Shown here in pieces: positions 36,361-44,943 of a stretch of DNA of 64,000 nucleotides. Numbering within the stretch: the first letter of the stretch is position 1; each line of letters starts with the position of its first letter. The notes beneath the pieces were generated by a model. It searched no databases, was not told the DNA's origin, and saw nothing but the letters and a program-made list of their open reading frames with translations. Made by a program: the position numbers and the translations under genes. Origin of the DNA: Bacillota bacterium (lineage in GTDB: Bacteria; Bacillota; Negativicutes; DSM-13327); the NCBI GenBank assembly GCA_017889585.1, contig JAGFZX010000005.1, positions 59,951 through 123,950 on the forward strand. Direction: 5' to 3'.

Positions 36361-37803
36361 ATGACTAAAACGATTGTAGTGAATATTACGCCAGAAGAAA
36401 CAAGAATGGCGATTTTCGAAGAAAAAGAACTGATTGAAATATATGTTGAACGAACTAAAAGTGGTCATAATGTTGGCAACATTTATAAGGGGAAAACCAA
36501 GAATGTATTGCCTGGCATGCAGGCTGCATTTATAGATATTGGCAGAGAAAAAAATGCATTCTTATATATTGGAGATGGCTTGCCAGCAAATCCTACCCCT
36601 AAGATCGTTGATGATACCTTGACTGTCGGTAAAGAAGTCCTGATTCAGATTGTCAAGGATGCTCTTGGTACTAAGGGACCACGAGCGACTACCAATTTGA
36701 CCTTGCCTGGGCGGTATGTTGTGTTCATGCCTACAGTTGATTATATTGCTATTTCACGGCGAATTTCTGGTGAAGAAGAGCGTGCACGGTTAAAGAATTT
36801 GGTTGAAAAAGTTCGTCCAGCAGGTATGGGGATTATTGTGCGGACGATGGCTGAAGGTAAAAGTGAAGAGGATTTGCATAAAGACATAGATTATCTTTGT
36901 AATTTATGGAAAGCGTTACATGCTAGGTCCAAAATGGCTGTTGCTCCTACATTGCTATATCGTGATGTGGATTTGGTTATCCGCATTGTCCGTGACTATT
37001 TATCATCAGATGTAGAAGAATTCGTGCTAGATAATCGGGAAGCATATGGAAGAGTTTGTGATTTATTAAAATACATATCACCTGAATTGATCAGTAAGAT
37101 TAGATTGTATGAGGGAAATGATGACATTTTTTCTCATTATGGTCTTGATGATGAACTCAATAAAGTGGGGCAGCGCTGTGTTTGGCTAAAATGTGGCGGA
37201 TATATTGTGATTGATAAAACAGAAGCATTAACGGTTATTGATGTAAATACTGGGAAATTTGTCGGCTCGACTAAATTATCTGATACCGTATTTCAAACAA
37301 ATTTGGAAGCTGCAACAGAGATCACGAGACAATTACGGTTGCGAGATATTGGCGGTATTATCATTGTTGATTTTATTGATATGGACAAAGAAGAGCATAA
37401 ACAAGCTATTGTCGCGGCTTTAGAGGCAAATTTAAAAAAGGATCGTACCAAAACGAATGTATTAGGCTTTACTGAGCTGGGATTGGTAGAGATAACTCGC
37501 AAAAAAACTCGCCAAAATTTAGAAGGTATGCTCTATAGTGAGTGTCCATGCTGTGCGGGTAGAGGGAGAGTACAATCTCCAGAGACGGTAATGATTAACA
37601 TATGGCGTAAAATGCGTAAGATAATGTCAGAAACACGGCTCCTAGGAAGAATGATTATTCAGGTGCATCCTCTTGTTGCTGAAACAATGCAAAGGCAAGG
37701 AGAGCTTACTCGTATGGAACAAGAACTAGCTTGTTCCTTGCGCTTAGAAGTTGTACCTGCTATGCATCCAGAAGTATTTTCTATTTTACATGAGAATGAG
37801 TAA
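36361..37803 (+). CDS. rng: Ribonuclease G/E family endoribonuclease
   Basis: A 480-residue single-strand endoribonuclease for rRNA and mRNA processing. It contains an S1 domain (about 35-125, GNIYKGKTKNVLPGMQAAFIDIG), the DNase I-like core with catalytic D294 (VIDVNTG) and D337 (IVDFIDM), spaced 43 residues apart as in E. coli RNase E, and a zinc-link CPCCAGRGRV. It has no long C-terminal scaffold, so it is RNase G-like. AAAGGAGGG fits ATG 36361 better than ATG 36343. It lies upstream of the L21 leader. Confidence 0.92.
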   Translation: MTKTIVVNITPEETRMAIFEEKELIEIYVERTKSGHNVGNIYKGKTKNVLPGMQAAFIDIGREKNAFLYIGDGLPANPTPKIVDDTLTVGKEVLIQIVKDALGTKGPRATTNLTLPGRYVVFMPTVDYIAISRRISGEEERARLKNLVEKVRPAGMGIIVRTMAEGKSEEDLHKDIDYLCNLWKALHARSKMAVAPTLLYRDVDLVIRIVRDYLSSDVEEFVLDNREAYGRVCDLLKYISPELISKIRLYEGNDDIFSHYGLDDELNKVGQRCVWLKCGGYIVIDKTEALTVIDVNTGKFVGSTKLSDTVFQTNLEAATEITRQLRLRDIGGIIIVDFIDMDKEEHKQAIVAALEANLKKDRTKTNVLGFTELGLVEITRKKTRQNLEGMLYSECPCCAGRGRVQSPETVMINIWRKMRKIMSETRLLGRMIIQVHPLVAETMQRQGELTRMEQELACSLRLEVVPAMHPEVFSILHENE

Positions 37804-37818
37804 CTAAGCATAAAATAA

Positions 37819-37847
37819 TTGACAAAATTTCATCAATATGCTATCAT
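37819..37847 (+). promoter_or_regulatory. Promoter of the rplU operon
   Basis: TTGACA (37819-37824), a 17-base spacer and TATCAT (37842-37847) form a near-consensus promoter just after rng. Confidence 0.75.
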
Positions 37848-37855
37848 CACATAAT

Positions 37856-37955
37856 GTAGGTGTCATGCTTACGTCCCAAACCGCACGGAGAGGTTCTAAA
37901 AATTGCTTACAGCGATACCGTATTCGGCGAGTATAGAATGAGGGAGGTGTAATGT
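37856..37955 (+). promoter_or_regulatory. L21 leader (ribosomal protein autoregulatory RNA)
   Basis: Between the promoter and rplU lies a GC-richer leader with AGGTGTCATGCTTACGTCC, an AACCGCACGG segment, GAGAGGTTC and the AATTGC...GAGGGAGGTG end. Position, length and these conserved blocks agree with the Firmicute L21 leader, through which L21 is believed to control its own operon. The assignment is from memory of the motif, not a covariance-model search. Confidence 0.65.
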
Positions 37956-37959
37956 AATA

Positions 37960-38271
37960 ATGTACGCAATTATCGAAACTGGTGGAAAACAATACCGCGC
38001 TGTTGAAGGTGAATTTATTTTCGTCGAGAAACTTGAAGCTGCTGAAGAAGAAATGGTTGAATTTGATCGTGTACTTACTGTTGTAACAGATGGTGATGTA
38101 ACGATTGGTAAACCTGTAGTCGTTGGCGCTAAAGTAACTGGTAAAGTGATTTCCCATGGTAAAGAGAAAAAGATTTTTGTTTTCAAATATAAAGCAAAAT
38201 CCAATTACCGCAGACGTCAAGGCCATCGTCAGCCTTATACTAAAGTTCTTATCGAAAAGATTGAAGCATAA
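37960..38271 (+). CDS. rplU: 50S ribosomal protein L21
   Basis: Large-subunit protein that binds 23S rRNA together with L20. The 103 residues begin [18 protein letters not shown] and end with [26 protein letters not shown], both classic for L21. GGGAGGTG precedes ATG 37960. It is the first gene of the rplU-prp-rpmA operon behind the L21 leader. Confidence 0.97.
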   Translation: MYAIIETGGKQYRAVEGEFIFVEKLEAAEEEMVEFDRVLTVVTDGDVTIGKPVVVGAKVTGKVISHGKEKKIFVFKYKAKSNYRRRQGHRQPYTKVLIEKIEA

Positions 38272-38273
38272 GC

Positions 38274-38594
38274 ATGATCAAAATAGAGATTGTTCGCAAT
38301 TCGGACCAGGCTATGGTTGGGTTTAGTGTGACTGGACATGCTAATACTGCGCCTCATGGGCAGGATATTGTATGTGCAGGGATATCGGCCTTAACGCAAA
38401 CCGCAGTGCTGGGATTGGATCGACAGTTGAAAAAAAAGATTCACCTTAAGATTGCCAGCGGTAATCTTAAGATGAATTTGCTAGATAAACCGGATGCATT
38501 AACGAATGCAGTTCTGGAAACCATGCTAATTGGTTTAACAGAAATTGGGAACTTAAATCCCCAAAGTGTTCGTATTTTAGAACGCAGGAGGTGA
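38274..38594 (+). CDS. prp: Ribosomal-processing cysteine protease Prp
   Basis: A 106-residue protease (YsxB family) that trims the N-terminal extension of L27. The catalytic pair is at H22 ([10 protein letters not shown]) and C34 ([10 protein letters not shown]), the same numbering as the characterised staphylococcal enzyme. It lies between rplU and rpmA, only 2 bases after rplU, and the following L27 has the matching cleavable tail. Confidence 0.93.
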   Translation: MIKIEIVRNSDQAMVGFSVTGHANTAPHGQDIVCAGISALTQTAVLGLDRQLKKKIHLKIASGNLKMNLLDKPDALTNAVLETMLIGLTEIGNLNPQSVRILERRR

Positions 38595-38601
38595 AGTACG
38601 G

Positions 38602-38892
38602 ATGTTTAATTTTAATTTACAATTATTTGCCCATAAAAAAGGTGTAGGTAGTACTCGTAATGGTCGTGACAGTGAATCTAAACGCCTTGGCGTTAAGCGT
38701 CATGCAGGCCAAGTAGTAACTGCTGGCAGCATTTTGGTTCGCCAAAGAGGTACTCATTTTCATACTGGCCAAAACGTTGGTATTGGTAGTGATGATACCT
38801 TATATGCAAAAATTGCTGGACGTGTAGCTTTTGAACGCAAAGGCCGCAACAATCGTCAAGTCAGCGTATATGCAATTGAAGAGGTTATCTAA
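38602..38892 (+). CDS. rpmA: 50S ribosomal protein L27 with Prp-cleavable N-terminal extension
   Basis: The 96 residues start with MFNFNLQLF followed by [15 protein letters not shown]. The extension matches the Firmicute motif removed by Prp, with the cut expected between F9 and A10. Without removal, the tail would block the peptidyl-transferase centre. AGGAGGTGA overlaps the prp stop. A strong terminator closes the operon. Confidence 0.97.
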   Translation: MFNFNLQLFAHKKGVGSTRNGRDSESKRLGVKRHAGQVVTAGSILVRQRGTHFHTGQNVGIGSDDTLYAKIAGRVAFERKGRNNRQVSVYAIEEVI

Positions 38893-38899
38893 GATAGAC

Positions 38900-38936
38900 G
38901 CCTGCGGCTAACTCAGCCGCAGGCATTATTTTTTTA
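38900..38936 (+). terminator. Rho-independent terminator after rpmA
   Basis: GCCTGCGGCT (38900-38909) pairs perfectly with AGCCGCAGGC (38915-38924), followed by ATTATTTTTTT. Confidence 0.93.
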
Positions 38937-38937
38937 C

Positions 38938-39011
38938 GGAATCAAAAAGTGTAATACTTTTTGATTCCAAGTAAGGGCAACTAAGGCTTGGCGTAAGCCA
39001 AGTTTTCTTTA
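38938..39011 (+). repeat. GGGCAACTAAGG repeat element, copy 3
   Basis: The palindrome GGAATCAAAAAGTGTAATAC with its TTTTTGATTCC partner, GTAAGGGCAACTAAGG, the hairpin CTTGGC-GTAA-GCCAAG and TTTTCTTT follow in order, as in copy 1 but without about 18 internal bases. It sits straight after the rpmA terminator. Confidence 0.8.
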
Positions 39012-39035
39012 CGGAATCAGAAAGTATAAGTTTTT

Positions 39036-39183
39036 GGCTGTCATTGCGACGAGGTACGAGGAAGCAATCCCCTACTTGTCCAGAGATTGCTTCGCTACAC
39101 TCGCAATTTTGGCTGTCATTGCGACGAGGTACGAGGAAGCAATCCCCTACTTGTCCAGAGATTGCTTCGCTACACTCGCAATG
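39036..39183. repeat. Tandem duplication (75 bp) of a TCATTGCGA palindromic repeat
   Basis: Two virtually identical units begin at 39036 and 39111. Each runs from GGCTGTCATTGCGACGAGG to TTCGCTACACTCGCAAT and is an inverted repeat in itself: ATTGCGA...GAAGCAATC pairs with GATTGCTTC...TCGCAAT. Such TCATTGCGA elements are widespread extragenic palindromes in bacteria. The remaining gap up to 39340 holds no gene. Confidence 0.9.
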
Positions 39184-39340
39184 ACAAAAAAAGGACGCGC
39201 TAGCGTTTTTCTTATCCTTAGTCCGCTTCAAAGTAGTTACTTACATAATCCAATAAAAATAATATTAAAGCAAACAAAATTAGTGTATAATAATAGGTAA
39301 ATTTATGTCATTGGGCCGATAAGGAAGGGATGATTATAAG

Positions 39341-39556
39341 ATGGAAAATCATGAAGTGAGCGGGGAAATTGTCAAATTGCTGAAAATTCAGCGGCATGAT
39401 TTCGTTAACCATTTACAGGTTATTCACGCATTACTCCAATTAGGTCGCACCGAAAAGGCTCTTATATATATTGAAGAATTAGCGAAAGACTCTAGACTCA
39501 TATCTGATACTCTTAAGGTACATGAAGAACAGTGTGCTAATGCGCAAAAAGCTTAA
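39341..39556 (+). CDS. Short Spo0B-domain protein
   Basis: A 71-residue protein equal to the four-helix-bundle half of Spo0B, the phosphotransferase between Spo0F and Spo0A. RHDFVNHLQVIHALLQLGR contains the likely phosphoacceptor H19. The C-terminal ATPase-like domain of full-length Spo0B (about 190 residues) is absent. The location directly before obgE is where spo0B lies in Bacillus, which supports the name. AAGGAAGGG precedes ATG 39341. Whether it still transfers phosphate is unknown. Confidence 0.75.
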   Translation: MENHEVSGEIVKLLKIQRHDFVNHLQVIHALLQLGRTEKALIYIEELAKDSRLISDTLKVHEEQCANAQKA

Positions 39557-39649
39557 ATGTGACTTATTCTTATAGTAACTGTTTTGAAGCGGATAAAGGT
39601 TTGTAACTGATTGTGTAAAAACATAAATAATGACATATATTACTGATAT

Positions 39650-39677
39650 AAGAACGTGTTTAAAAAAACACGTTCTT
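39650..39677. terminator. Hairpin between spo0B-like gene and obgE
   Basis: AAGAACGTGTT (39650-39660) and AACACGTTCTT (39667-39677) form an 11-bp stem with an A-rich loop. No clear T-tract follows, so its terminator role is uncertain. Confidence 0.5.
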
Positions 39678-39751
39678 AATGTAAATAAGCTATTTATAAT
39701 GGCTAAAATAATTAATATTTTATAGGTTGATAACCTAAAGGTGGTTTACAG

Positions 39752-41023
39752 ATGTTTATTGACAGAGCAAGAATACATGTAGTCTCAGGTAATGGCGGTA
39801 ATGGTATGTCGAGTTGGCGTCGTGAAAAGTTTGTTCCTAAAGGCGGCCCAAGCGGAGGTGATGGTGGACGTGGAGGCGATGTTATATTAATCGTTGATGC
39901 CAATACGAATACATTAATTGACTTTCGTTTTAAACGCAAATTTGTTGCCAGCAATGGAGTAGGCGGACAGACGAAGAATATGCATGGACATAACGCTGAA
40001 CCTACATATATTAAAGTGCCTGCAGGGACCTTAGTCAAGGATGCTGAAAGTGGTGAAGTTTTAGCTGATCTTACTAAAGTAGGTCAGAAGGCAGTGATGG
40101 TCAAAGGTGGGCGGGGTGGCCGCGGTAATGCTAGATTTGTGAACAGTGTCAATCGTGCGCCTACTTTTTCCGAAAATGGTGCACCAGGTGAAGAGCGTAT
40201 GTTGCAACTAGAACTTAAGTTACTGGCTGATATTGGTTTAGTAGGATATCCTAGCGTAGGAAAGTCTAGTATCATTTCTCGTGTATCAGCAGCAAAACCA
40301 GACATTGCGGCCTATCATTTTACGACATTGACACCTGTGCTTGGTGTGGTTAGTCTTGATGAGGGGCATAGTTTTGTCATTGCTGATATTCCAGGCCTCA
40401 TTGAGGGGGCTCATGAAGGAGTGGGTCTTGGGCATGATTTCCTTCGACATATTGAGCGTACAAAAATCATTATTCATGTTCTAGATGTGTCTGGCCTAGA
40501 AGGTCGCGACCCCATAGATGACTATAATAAGATTAATACCGAGCTTAGACTATATAATGAACGGTTGGCCAATCGGCCACAGATTATTGTTGCCAACAAA
40601 ATGGATCTTGTTGAGTCTCAGGAAAATTTACCAAGAGTGGTTGAATATATGGAGAAACTTGGGTTTCAGGTTTATCCAGTATCAGCAGCTACTGGTGAAG
40701 GCTTGCCACAATTGATGAAAGTAGCATCAGAGATGTTAAAACAGTATGTGGAAGAACCAGAAGAAACAGATGATACGATTGTCTATGAAGCTAAGCCAGA
40801 AGTAGAATTTACAGTGAGCCATGATATTGATGGTGCTTATTTAGTTCGTGGCAGGGGAATTGAAAGATTAGTAGCCATGACTAATTTCGACAATGAGGAA
40901 GGCGTACGCCGTTTTCAACAAATATTCCGTCAGCGGGGCATTGAAGAAGTGCTTAAAGAACGGGGTATTAAGGAAGGCGATACAGTACGTATTGGCGAAA
41001 TGGAATTTGAATTTAGATTATAG
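39752..41023 (+). CDS. obgE: GTPase Obg/CgtA
   Basis: Ribosome-assembly and stress GTPase, 423 residues. The glycine-rich Obg fold (about 1-158, starting MFIDRARIHVVSGNGGNGMSSWRREK) is followed by the G domain with GYPSVGKSS (G1), DIPGLIEGAHEG (G3) and NKMDL (G4), and a C-terminal OCT domain typical of Firmicutes. AAAGGTGG precedes ATG 39752. It precedes yhbY and proB as in many Firmicutes and is needed for sporulation onset in Bacillus. Confidence 0.96.
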   Translation: MFIDRARIHVVSGNGGNGMSSWRREKFVPKGGPSGGDGGRGGDVILIVDANTNTLIDFRFKRKFVASNGVGGQTKNMHGHNAEPTYIKVPAGTLVKDAESGEVLADLTKVGQKAVMVKGGRGGRGNARFVNSVNRAPTFSENGAPGEERMLQLELKLLADIGLVGYPSVGKSSIISRVSAAKPDIAAYHFTTLTPVLGVVSLDEGHSFVIADIPGLIEGAHEGVGLGHDFLRHIERTKIIIHVLDVSGLEGRDPIDDYNKINTELRLYNERLANRPQIIVANKMDLVESQENLPRVVEYMEKLGFQVYPVSAATGEGLPQLMKVASEMLKQYVEEPEETDDTIVYEAKPEVEFTVSHDIDGAYLVRGRGIERLVAMTNFDNEEGVRRFQQIFRQRGIEEVLKERGIKEGDTVRIGEMEFEFRL

Positions 41024-41038
41024 AGGAGACATAAACAA

Positions 41039-41353
41039 GTGGAAGAGATTATTGCATTAACAGGAAAACAAAAAAGTTATTTGCGTTCTTTGGGCAGTAC
41101 CATGGATCCTGTTGTACAGATTGGCAAAACAGGAGTATCAGGGACATTGCTTGACAGCACTAAACAGGCACTAGTTGCCCGAGAACTCATTAAAGTAAAG
41201 GTCTTGCAAAATTGTGCTGAAGATCCTAAAGTAGCACTTGCAGAATTGGCCAGTGCAGCAGATGCTGAATTAGTACAGGTAATCGGACGTAATGGACTGC
41301 TGTATAAACGCAATCGTGATCCGGAAAAAACTAAAAAAATAGAATTACCTTAA
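41039..41353 (+). CDS. yhbY: CRM-domain RNA-binding protein YhbY
   Basis: A 104-residue protein of one CRM domain that binds pre-50S ribosomal particles. It has LTGKQKSYLRSLG at the start, the GKTGVSG loop, and the ELIKVKVL core. The start is GTG 41039 with GAGGAGA upstream. It lies 15 bases after obgE and 19 before proB, so probably shares their transcript. Confidence 0.92.
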   Translation: MEEIIALTGKQKSYLRSLGSTMDPVVQIGKTGVSGTLLDSTKQALVARELIKVKVLQNCAEDPKVALAELASAADAELVQVIGRNGLLYKRNRDPEKTKKIELP

Positions 41354-41372
41354 TATAGAGAGGCTGAGGAGA

Positions 41373-42500
41373 ATGTTTGCTAGAGAAAATTTGACACAAG
41401 CGAAACGCGTGGTAGTCAAAGTAGGAACAAGTACACTCACACACAGTACTGGAAAATTGAATTTATGGCGCATCGAAAAATTGGTACGCGAACTTGCTGA
41501 TTTAGCGAATCAGGGTAAAGAAATGATTCTAGTTACTTCAGGAGCAGTTGGTGCTGGTATGGAGCTTTTAAAGCTAAAGGAAAAGCCGAAAACTATTCCA
41601 GAAAAACAGGCTGCGGCTGCCGTCGGTCAAGGAATACTTATGCACACTTATGAGAAATTCTTTGGCGAGTACGGGCAGGTGGTAGCTCAGGTTTTGTTAA
41701 CTCGAGAAGATTCGGTGAAGCGCACTCGGTATACCAACAGTCGTAATACCCTCCTAACACTGATAAAAATGGGCGTAATCCCCATCATCAACGAAAATGA
41801 TGCTGTATCTATTGATGAACTCAAAATCGGTGATAATGATACACTATCGGCGATGGTGGCCAGTATTGTCGATGCTGATGTGCTAATTATCTTGTCTGAT
41901 ATTGAGGGTGTGTATACTGATAACCCACAATCCAATCCCAATGCCCAGCTAATTAGTGAAATTGCAGATATTACGCCAGAGATGGAAGCCTTGGCTGGTG
42001 GGCCAGGAACATTGCGCGGTACAGGTGGTATGTATACCAAAATACAAGCCGGAAAAATTGCTGTAAATTCAGGAGTAGCTATGGTCATTGCTTCAGGTCT
42101 ACGGGATGGTGTCTTGCGGGATGTGCTAGCTGGCGAAAATGTGGGTACCATCTTTTTATCCAAAGAAAATCGATTGCAAGTACGCAAACGATGGCTAGCT
42201 TTTGGTGCTCGTACCCAAGGTGTCATTACCGTTGATAAAGGTTGCGAAAAAGCTATATTATCAGGTGGATCAAGTCTACTTGCTACTGGTATTACGGCTG
42301 TAACAGGCGATTTTGATCATGGTAATACCATCAGTGTTGTGACAGCAGAAGGCCGGGAAATTGCTAGAGGGATAGCCAACTATAATGGGGAAGATGCCCG
42401 AAAGATTATGGGAGTTCATACCAACGAGCTTGTTAAAATTTTAGGCTCAAAACCATATGACGAGGTTATTCATCGGGATAATATGGTTTTGCTTGTCTAA
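41373..42500 (+). CDS. proB: Glutamate 5-kinase
   Basis: First step of proline synthesis: ATP-dependent phosphorylation of glutamate. The amino-acid-kinase domain starts VVVKVGTSTLTHSTGKL and includes PIINENDAVSIDELKIGDNDTLSA and GTGGMYTKIQAGKIA; a PUA domain occupies about residues 275-375. The length of 375 is standard. GAGGCTGAGGAG precedes ATG 41373. In most genomes proA follows directly; here it is 3.8 kb away. Confidence 0.96.
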   Translation: MFARENLTQAKRVVVKVGTSTLTHSTGKLNLWRIEKLVRELADLANQGKEMILVTSGAVGAGMELLKLKEKPKTIPEKQAAAAVGQGILMHTYEKFFGEYGQVVAQVLLTREDSVKRTRYTNSRNTLLTLIKMGVIPIINENDAVSIDELKIGDNDTLSAMVASIVDADVLIILSDIEGVYTDNPQSNPNAQLISEIADITPEMEALAGGPGTLRGTGGMYTKIQAGKIAVNSGVAMVIASGLRDGVLRDVLAGENVGTIFLSKENRLQVRKRWLAFGARTQGVITVDKGCEKAILSGGSSLLATGITAVTGDFDHGNTISVVTAEGREIARGIANYNGEDARKIMGVHTNELVKILGSKPYDEVIHRDNMVLLV

Positions 42501-42526
42501 TTTTTATAAAAGCCCCTTCAATACTT

Positions 42527-42569
42527 ATAGATACTGGATTCCTTCAATGGGATTCAGTATCTATTTTTA
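42527..42569. terminator. Terminator after proB
   Basis: ATAGATACTGGATTCC pairs with GGGATTCAGTATCTAT (one extra base), followed by TTTTTAT. It also marks where the minus-strand deacetylase remnant stops. Confidence 0.75.
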
Positions 42570-42761
42570 TGATTTTTTTTAGGTTCAAAATTTCAGGCGT
42601 GGACCCAGCAAGAGGGCTATTATCGAATGTTAATGCTAATACTTTATGAAAAGTAGGTACTTGTCGAATAATAGGTGATATATCTAGCAAATGGTCTTCA
42701 ATTTTCATGGCAATCAGTAGAGTGAAAAAAAGAATCCCAATAATCCTTTGGACAATCTCAT
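42544..42761 (-). pseudogene. Remnant of a polysaccharide deacetylase gene
   Basis: On the minus strand an ATG at 42761 follows AAGGAG (42768-42773) at good spacing and encodes a lysine-plus-hydrophobic start (MRLSKGLLGFFFSL) that hits a stop after 15 codons. Another frame then continues as LLIAMKIEDHLLD...VPTFHKVLALTFDN...GSTPEIL and ends at the proB terminator. The second part is the beginning of a NodB-homology domain, whose normal metal-binding TFDDGP is changed to TFDNSP. A frameshift in the T-run, the altered metal site and the missing catalytic body indicate a dead gene. The rest of the 492-base gap (to 42992) shows nothing else convincing. Confidence 0.55.
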
Positions 42762-42992
42762 AGTGTGCTCCTTGTTTAAAAATTTCATTAACCGTTATTT
42801 TTTCGTTGTAGTGTTAGATGATGGAATAGATTAATGATAATAGCCATAAACACCTTTTGTGATTGATTCTTAAAAAACCTCAGCGCCTTGTCGCTTGGTA
42901 TTTGAAACGGTATTAGCGTGAAGACTAATAAATAAAGTTGCATCTTTTAATAGAAAGCATTGTAGAACTATGGATTAAGAGAGGAATTTATT

Positions 42993-43598
42993 ATGGAACA
43001 TTTTTTCAACATTGTTATAGATTACATCGCCCTATGGGGCTATCCGGCCATTGTGATTGGTATGGCGTTGGAAAACGCATGTATACCCATACCAAGTGAA
43101 ATTATCTTAGGCTTTGCCGGCTATCTTGTATATCTTGGTCGGTTGGACTTTACCCTGGCTATTACTGCTGGAGTTGTCGGTGGATTGGTTGGTTCGATTA
43201 TCGCGTACCAGGTCGGTTATTACGGCGGGGAATCTTTTATTACTACGTATGGTAAGTATGTTTTATTATCCAAAAGTCATATGAATATGGCTCAAAAATG
43301 GTTTGAACGATATGGTCTTAAGGCAACTTTTTTCAGTCGGCTATTGCCGGTGATTCGAACTTTCATTTCCTTGCCGGCGGGGGTTGCCAAAGTCAATTTC
43401 CCTAAGTTTATACTATATACTCTATTAGGTTCGATTCCCTGGACGATAGGCTTGATTTATGCAGGAAAATTACTAGGAGAAAACTGGCAAACGTTGAATG
43501 TTATTGGTCATAAGGCTAGTATAGTAGTTGCTGCTGGACTTATTGGTGCTGTATTGTATTACATTCGGAAAAGGCGTAACAAACCTAGTTCACAATAA
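42993..43598 (+). CDS. DedA family membrane protein
   Basis: A 201-residue polytopic protein of the DedA/SNARE-associated family, members of which flip undecaprenyl phosphate or other lipids and affect membrane homeostasis. E27 in GMALENACIPIPSE, the RYGLKATFFSRLLPVIRTFISLPAG block with its essential Arg residues, and the NFPKFILYTLLGSIPWT segment are typical. AGAGAGGAA precedes ATG 42993. The next gene is a PAP2-type phosphatase, so the two may act on the same lipid carrier pool. Confidence 0.92.
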   Translation: MEHFFNIVIDYIALWGYPAIVIGMALENACIPIPSEIILGFAGYLVYLGRLDFTLAITAGVVGGLVGSIIAYQVGYYGGESFITTYGKYVLLSKSHMNMAQKWFERYGLKATFFSRLLPVIRTFISLPAGVAKVNFPKFILYTLLGSIPWTIGLIYAGKLLGENWQTLNVIGHKASIVVAAGLIGAVLYYIRKRRNKPSSQ

Positions 43599-43655
43599 GG
43601 TAGGCAGGTAGCCTAGCGAATGGTTGCTCATTTTATTTTAAGTGAGGTTTTGGAG

Positions 43656-44813
43656 ATGATAGTTTTGACAAAACATAAATGGATGAGTAGTTTCAGTTTT
43701 CTGGTGATGATTTGGTCGTTTTTGATTATGGGGATGGCTTTTTGCGCTGGGGATGATTCGGATGAATATCCGGACGTTTTTGTTCATGAGAATATTCAGA
43801 TTAGTCCCGATCAAGCAATCGGCAGGCTAATGGTCACAAGTGGCAGTGCTGTCGTTTATGGTAAGGTGGTAGAAAGTATTATTGTTGTTGACGGTAATGT
43901 GACAATTGAATCTGGGGCCATGGTAAATGGGAGAGTCGTTGTGATTGGTGGAGATGTTATCGTACAACAAGGGGCAAAATTGAAGGAAAATCCTTGGGTA
44001 ATAGCTCCACAAGGTCATTCAGTGGTATCTTTGGTAGTGAGTGCTTTTTATCTGTTGGGTGCTGGCAGTCTTATTATTGTGCCTGTATTGTTTTGGCTGA
44101 TCGGTCATCTTTTCAAAAAAACTGCCTGGTATTCTCCGCTTAAGGAACAATTCTTAGCGGTGCAGAGGCGTTGGCCCGCACTTTACATTGCGGCAAGCTT
44201 GGGGATTAGTGTTTTGATGCTAACTGTATTTGGGGTGCTAGCGTGGGAAACTCTATTTCGCAATGTCATGGGGGTGTTTGATAATACCTTTATATGGTTT
44301 GTCCGCTATTTTGCCAGTCCAGGCGTCGACAAGGTCATGATTTCAATTACTGATGTAGGGTTTGGTGTAAGCTATGTAGTTATTGTAACCAGTTCTTTTT
44401 TGCTATTGACTTATTACCGTCGCTGGCGAGAAATAGCAGGGCTGGCGATTTGTTTAACTGGCGGAGGCGTGCTTAATTTTTGGTTAAAATACTTATTTCA
44501 TCGTTCCCGACCAGACTTGCTTCGTGTAGTTCAGGAGACAGGTTACAGTTTTCCTAGTGGTCATGTTATTGCATCTATGTGTTTTTATGGAATGATGGCA
44601 TTTTTAATTATGCGGACTATTTCTTCATGGCGCGGGCGGCTGACGGTAATGACGTTAGCGGTGGTTTTGAATGTAGCTATAGGTATTAGTCGGATCTATT
44701 TAGGTGTACATTATCCGACTGATGTAGTGGCAGGATATGCTGCCGGCTCCATGTGGCTTGCTTTTTGTATTTCGATCTTGATGTGGTGGGAGCGGGAGAG
44801 AGCACAACAATAA
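43656..44813 (+). CDS. PAP2-family phosphatase with N-terminal beta-repeat domain
   Basis: A 385-residue fusion. A signal/anchor helix (about 8-30) is followed by a bactofilin-like or polymer-forming beta-repeat stretch (about 45-115; SGSAVVYGKVVESIIVVDGNV...GGDVIVQQGAKL). Two more helices follow, then a PAP2 lipid phosphatase domain with all three motifs: K278-x6-RP, PSGH (300-303) and SR-x5-H (S345-H352). It could dephosphorylate undecaprenyl pyrophosphate or phosphatidylglycerophosphate on the outer face of the membrane. GAGGT (43644-43648) favours ATG 43656 over 43620. It lies 57 bases after dedA. Confidence 0.82.
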   Translation: MIVLTKHKWMSSFSFLVMIWSFLIMGMAFCAGDDSDEYPDVFVHENIQISPDQAIGRLMVTSGSAVVYGKVVESIIVVDGNVTIESGAMVNGRVVVIGGDVIVQQGAKLKENPWVIAPQGHSVVSLVVSAFYLLGAGSLIIVPVLFWLIGHLFKKTAWYSPLKEQFLAVQRRWPALYIAASLGISVLMLTVFGVLAWETLFRNVMGVFDNTFIWFVRYFASPGVDKVMISITDVGFGVSYVVIVTSSFLLLTYYRRWREIAGLAICLTGGGVLNFWLKYLFHRSRPDLLRVVQETGYSFPSGHVIASMCFYGMMAFLIMRTISSWRGRLTVMTLAVVLNVAIGISRIYLGVHYPTDVVAGYAAGSMWLAFCISILMWWERERAQQ

Positions 44814-44943
44814 TATGTCGATAGATGCTATATGAAAAGCAGTGTTATTTTAAAAGCATTATAAATGAAGATGTTTTTGTTCTTAGGTAACGTTGTGGAA
44901 ATGGTCTGTAGTATTAAAATGTCCTTGGGGATAGATTCTCAAG

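Noticed and set aside
37804..38226. Minus-strand ORF of 140 codons over rplU
   Set aside because: It is the shadow of rplU and its leader; no ribosome site and the + strand product is certain.
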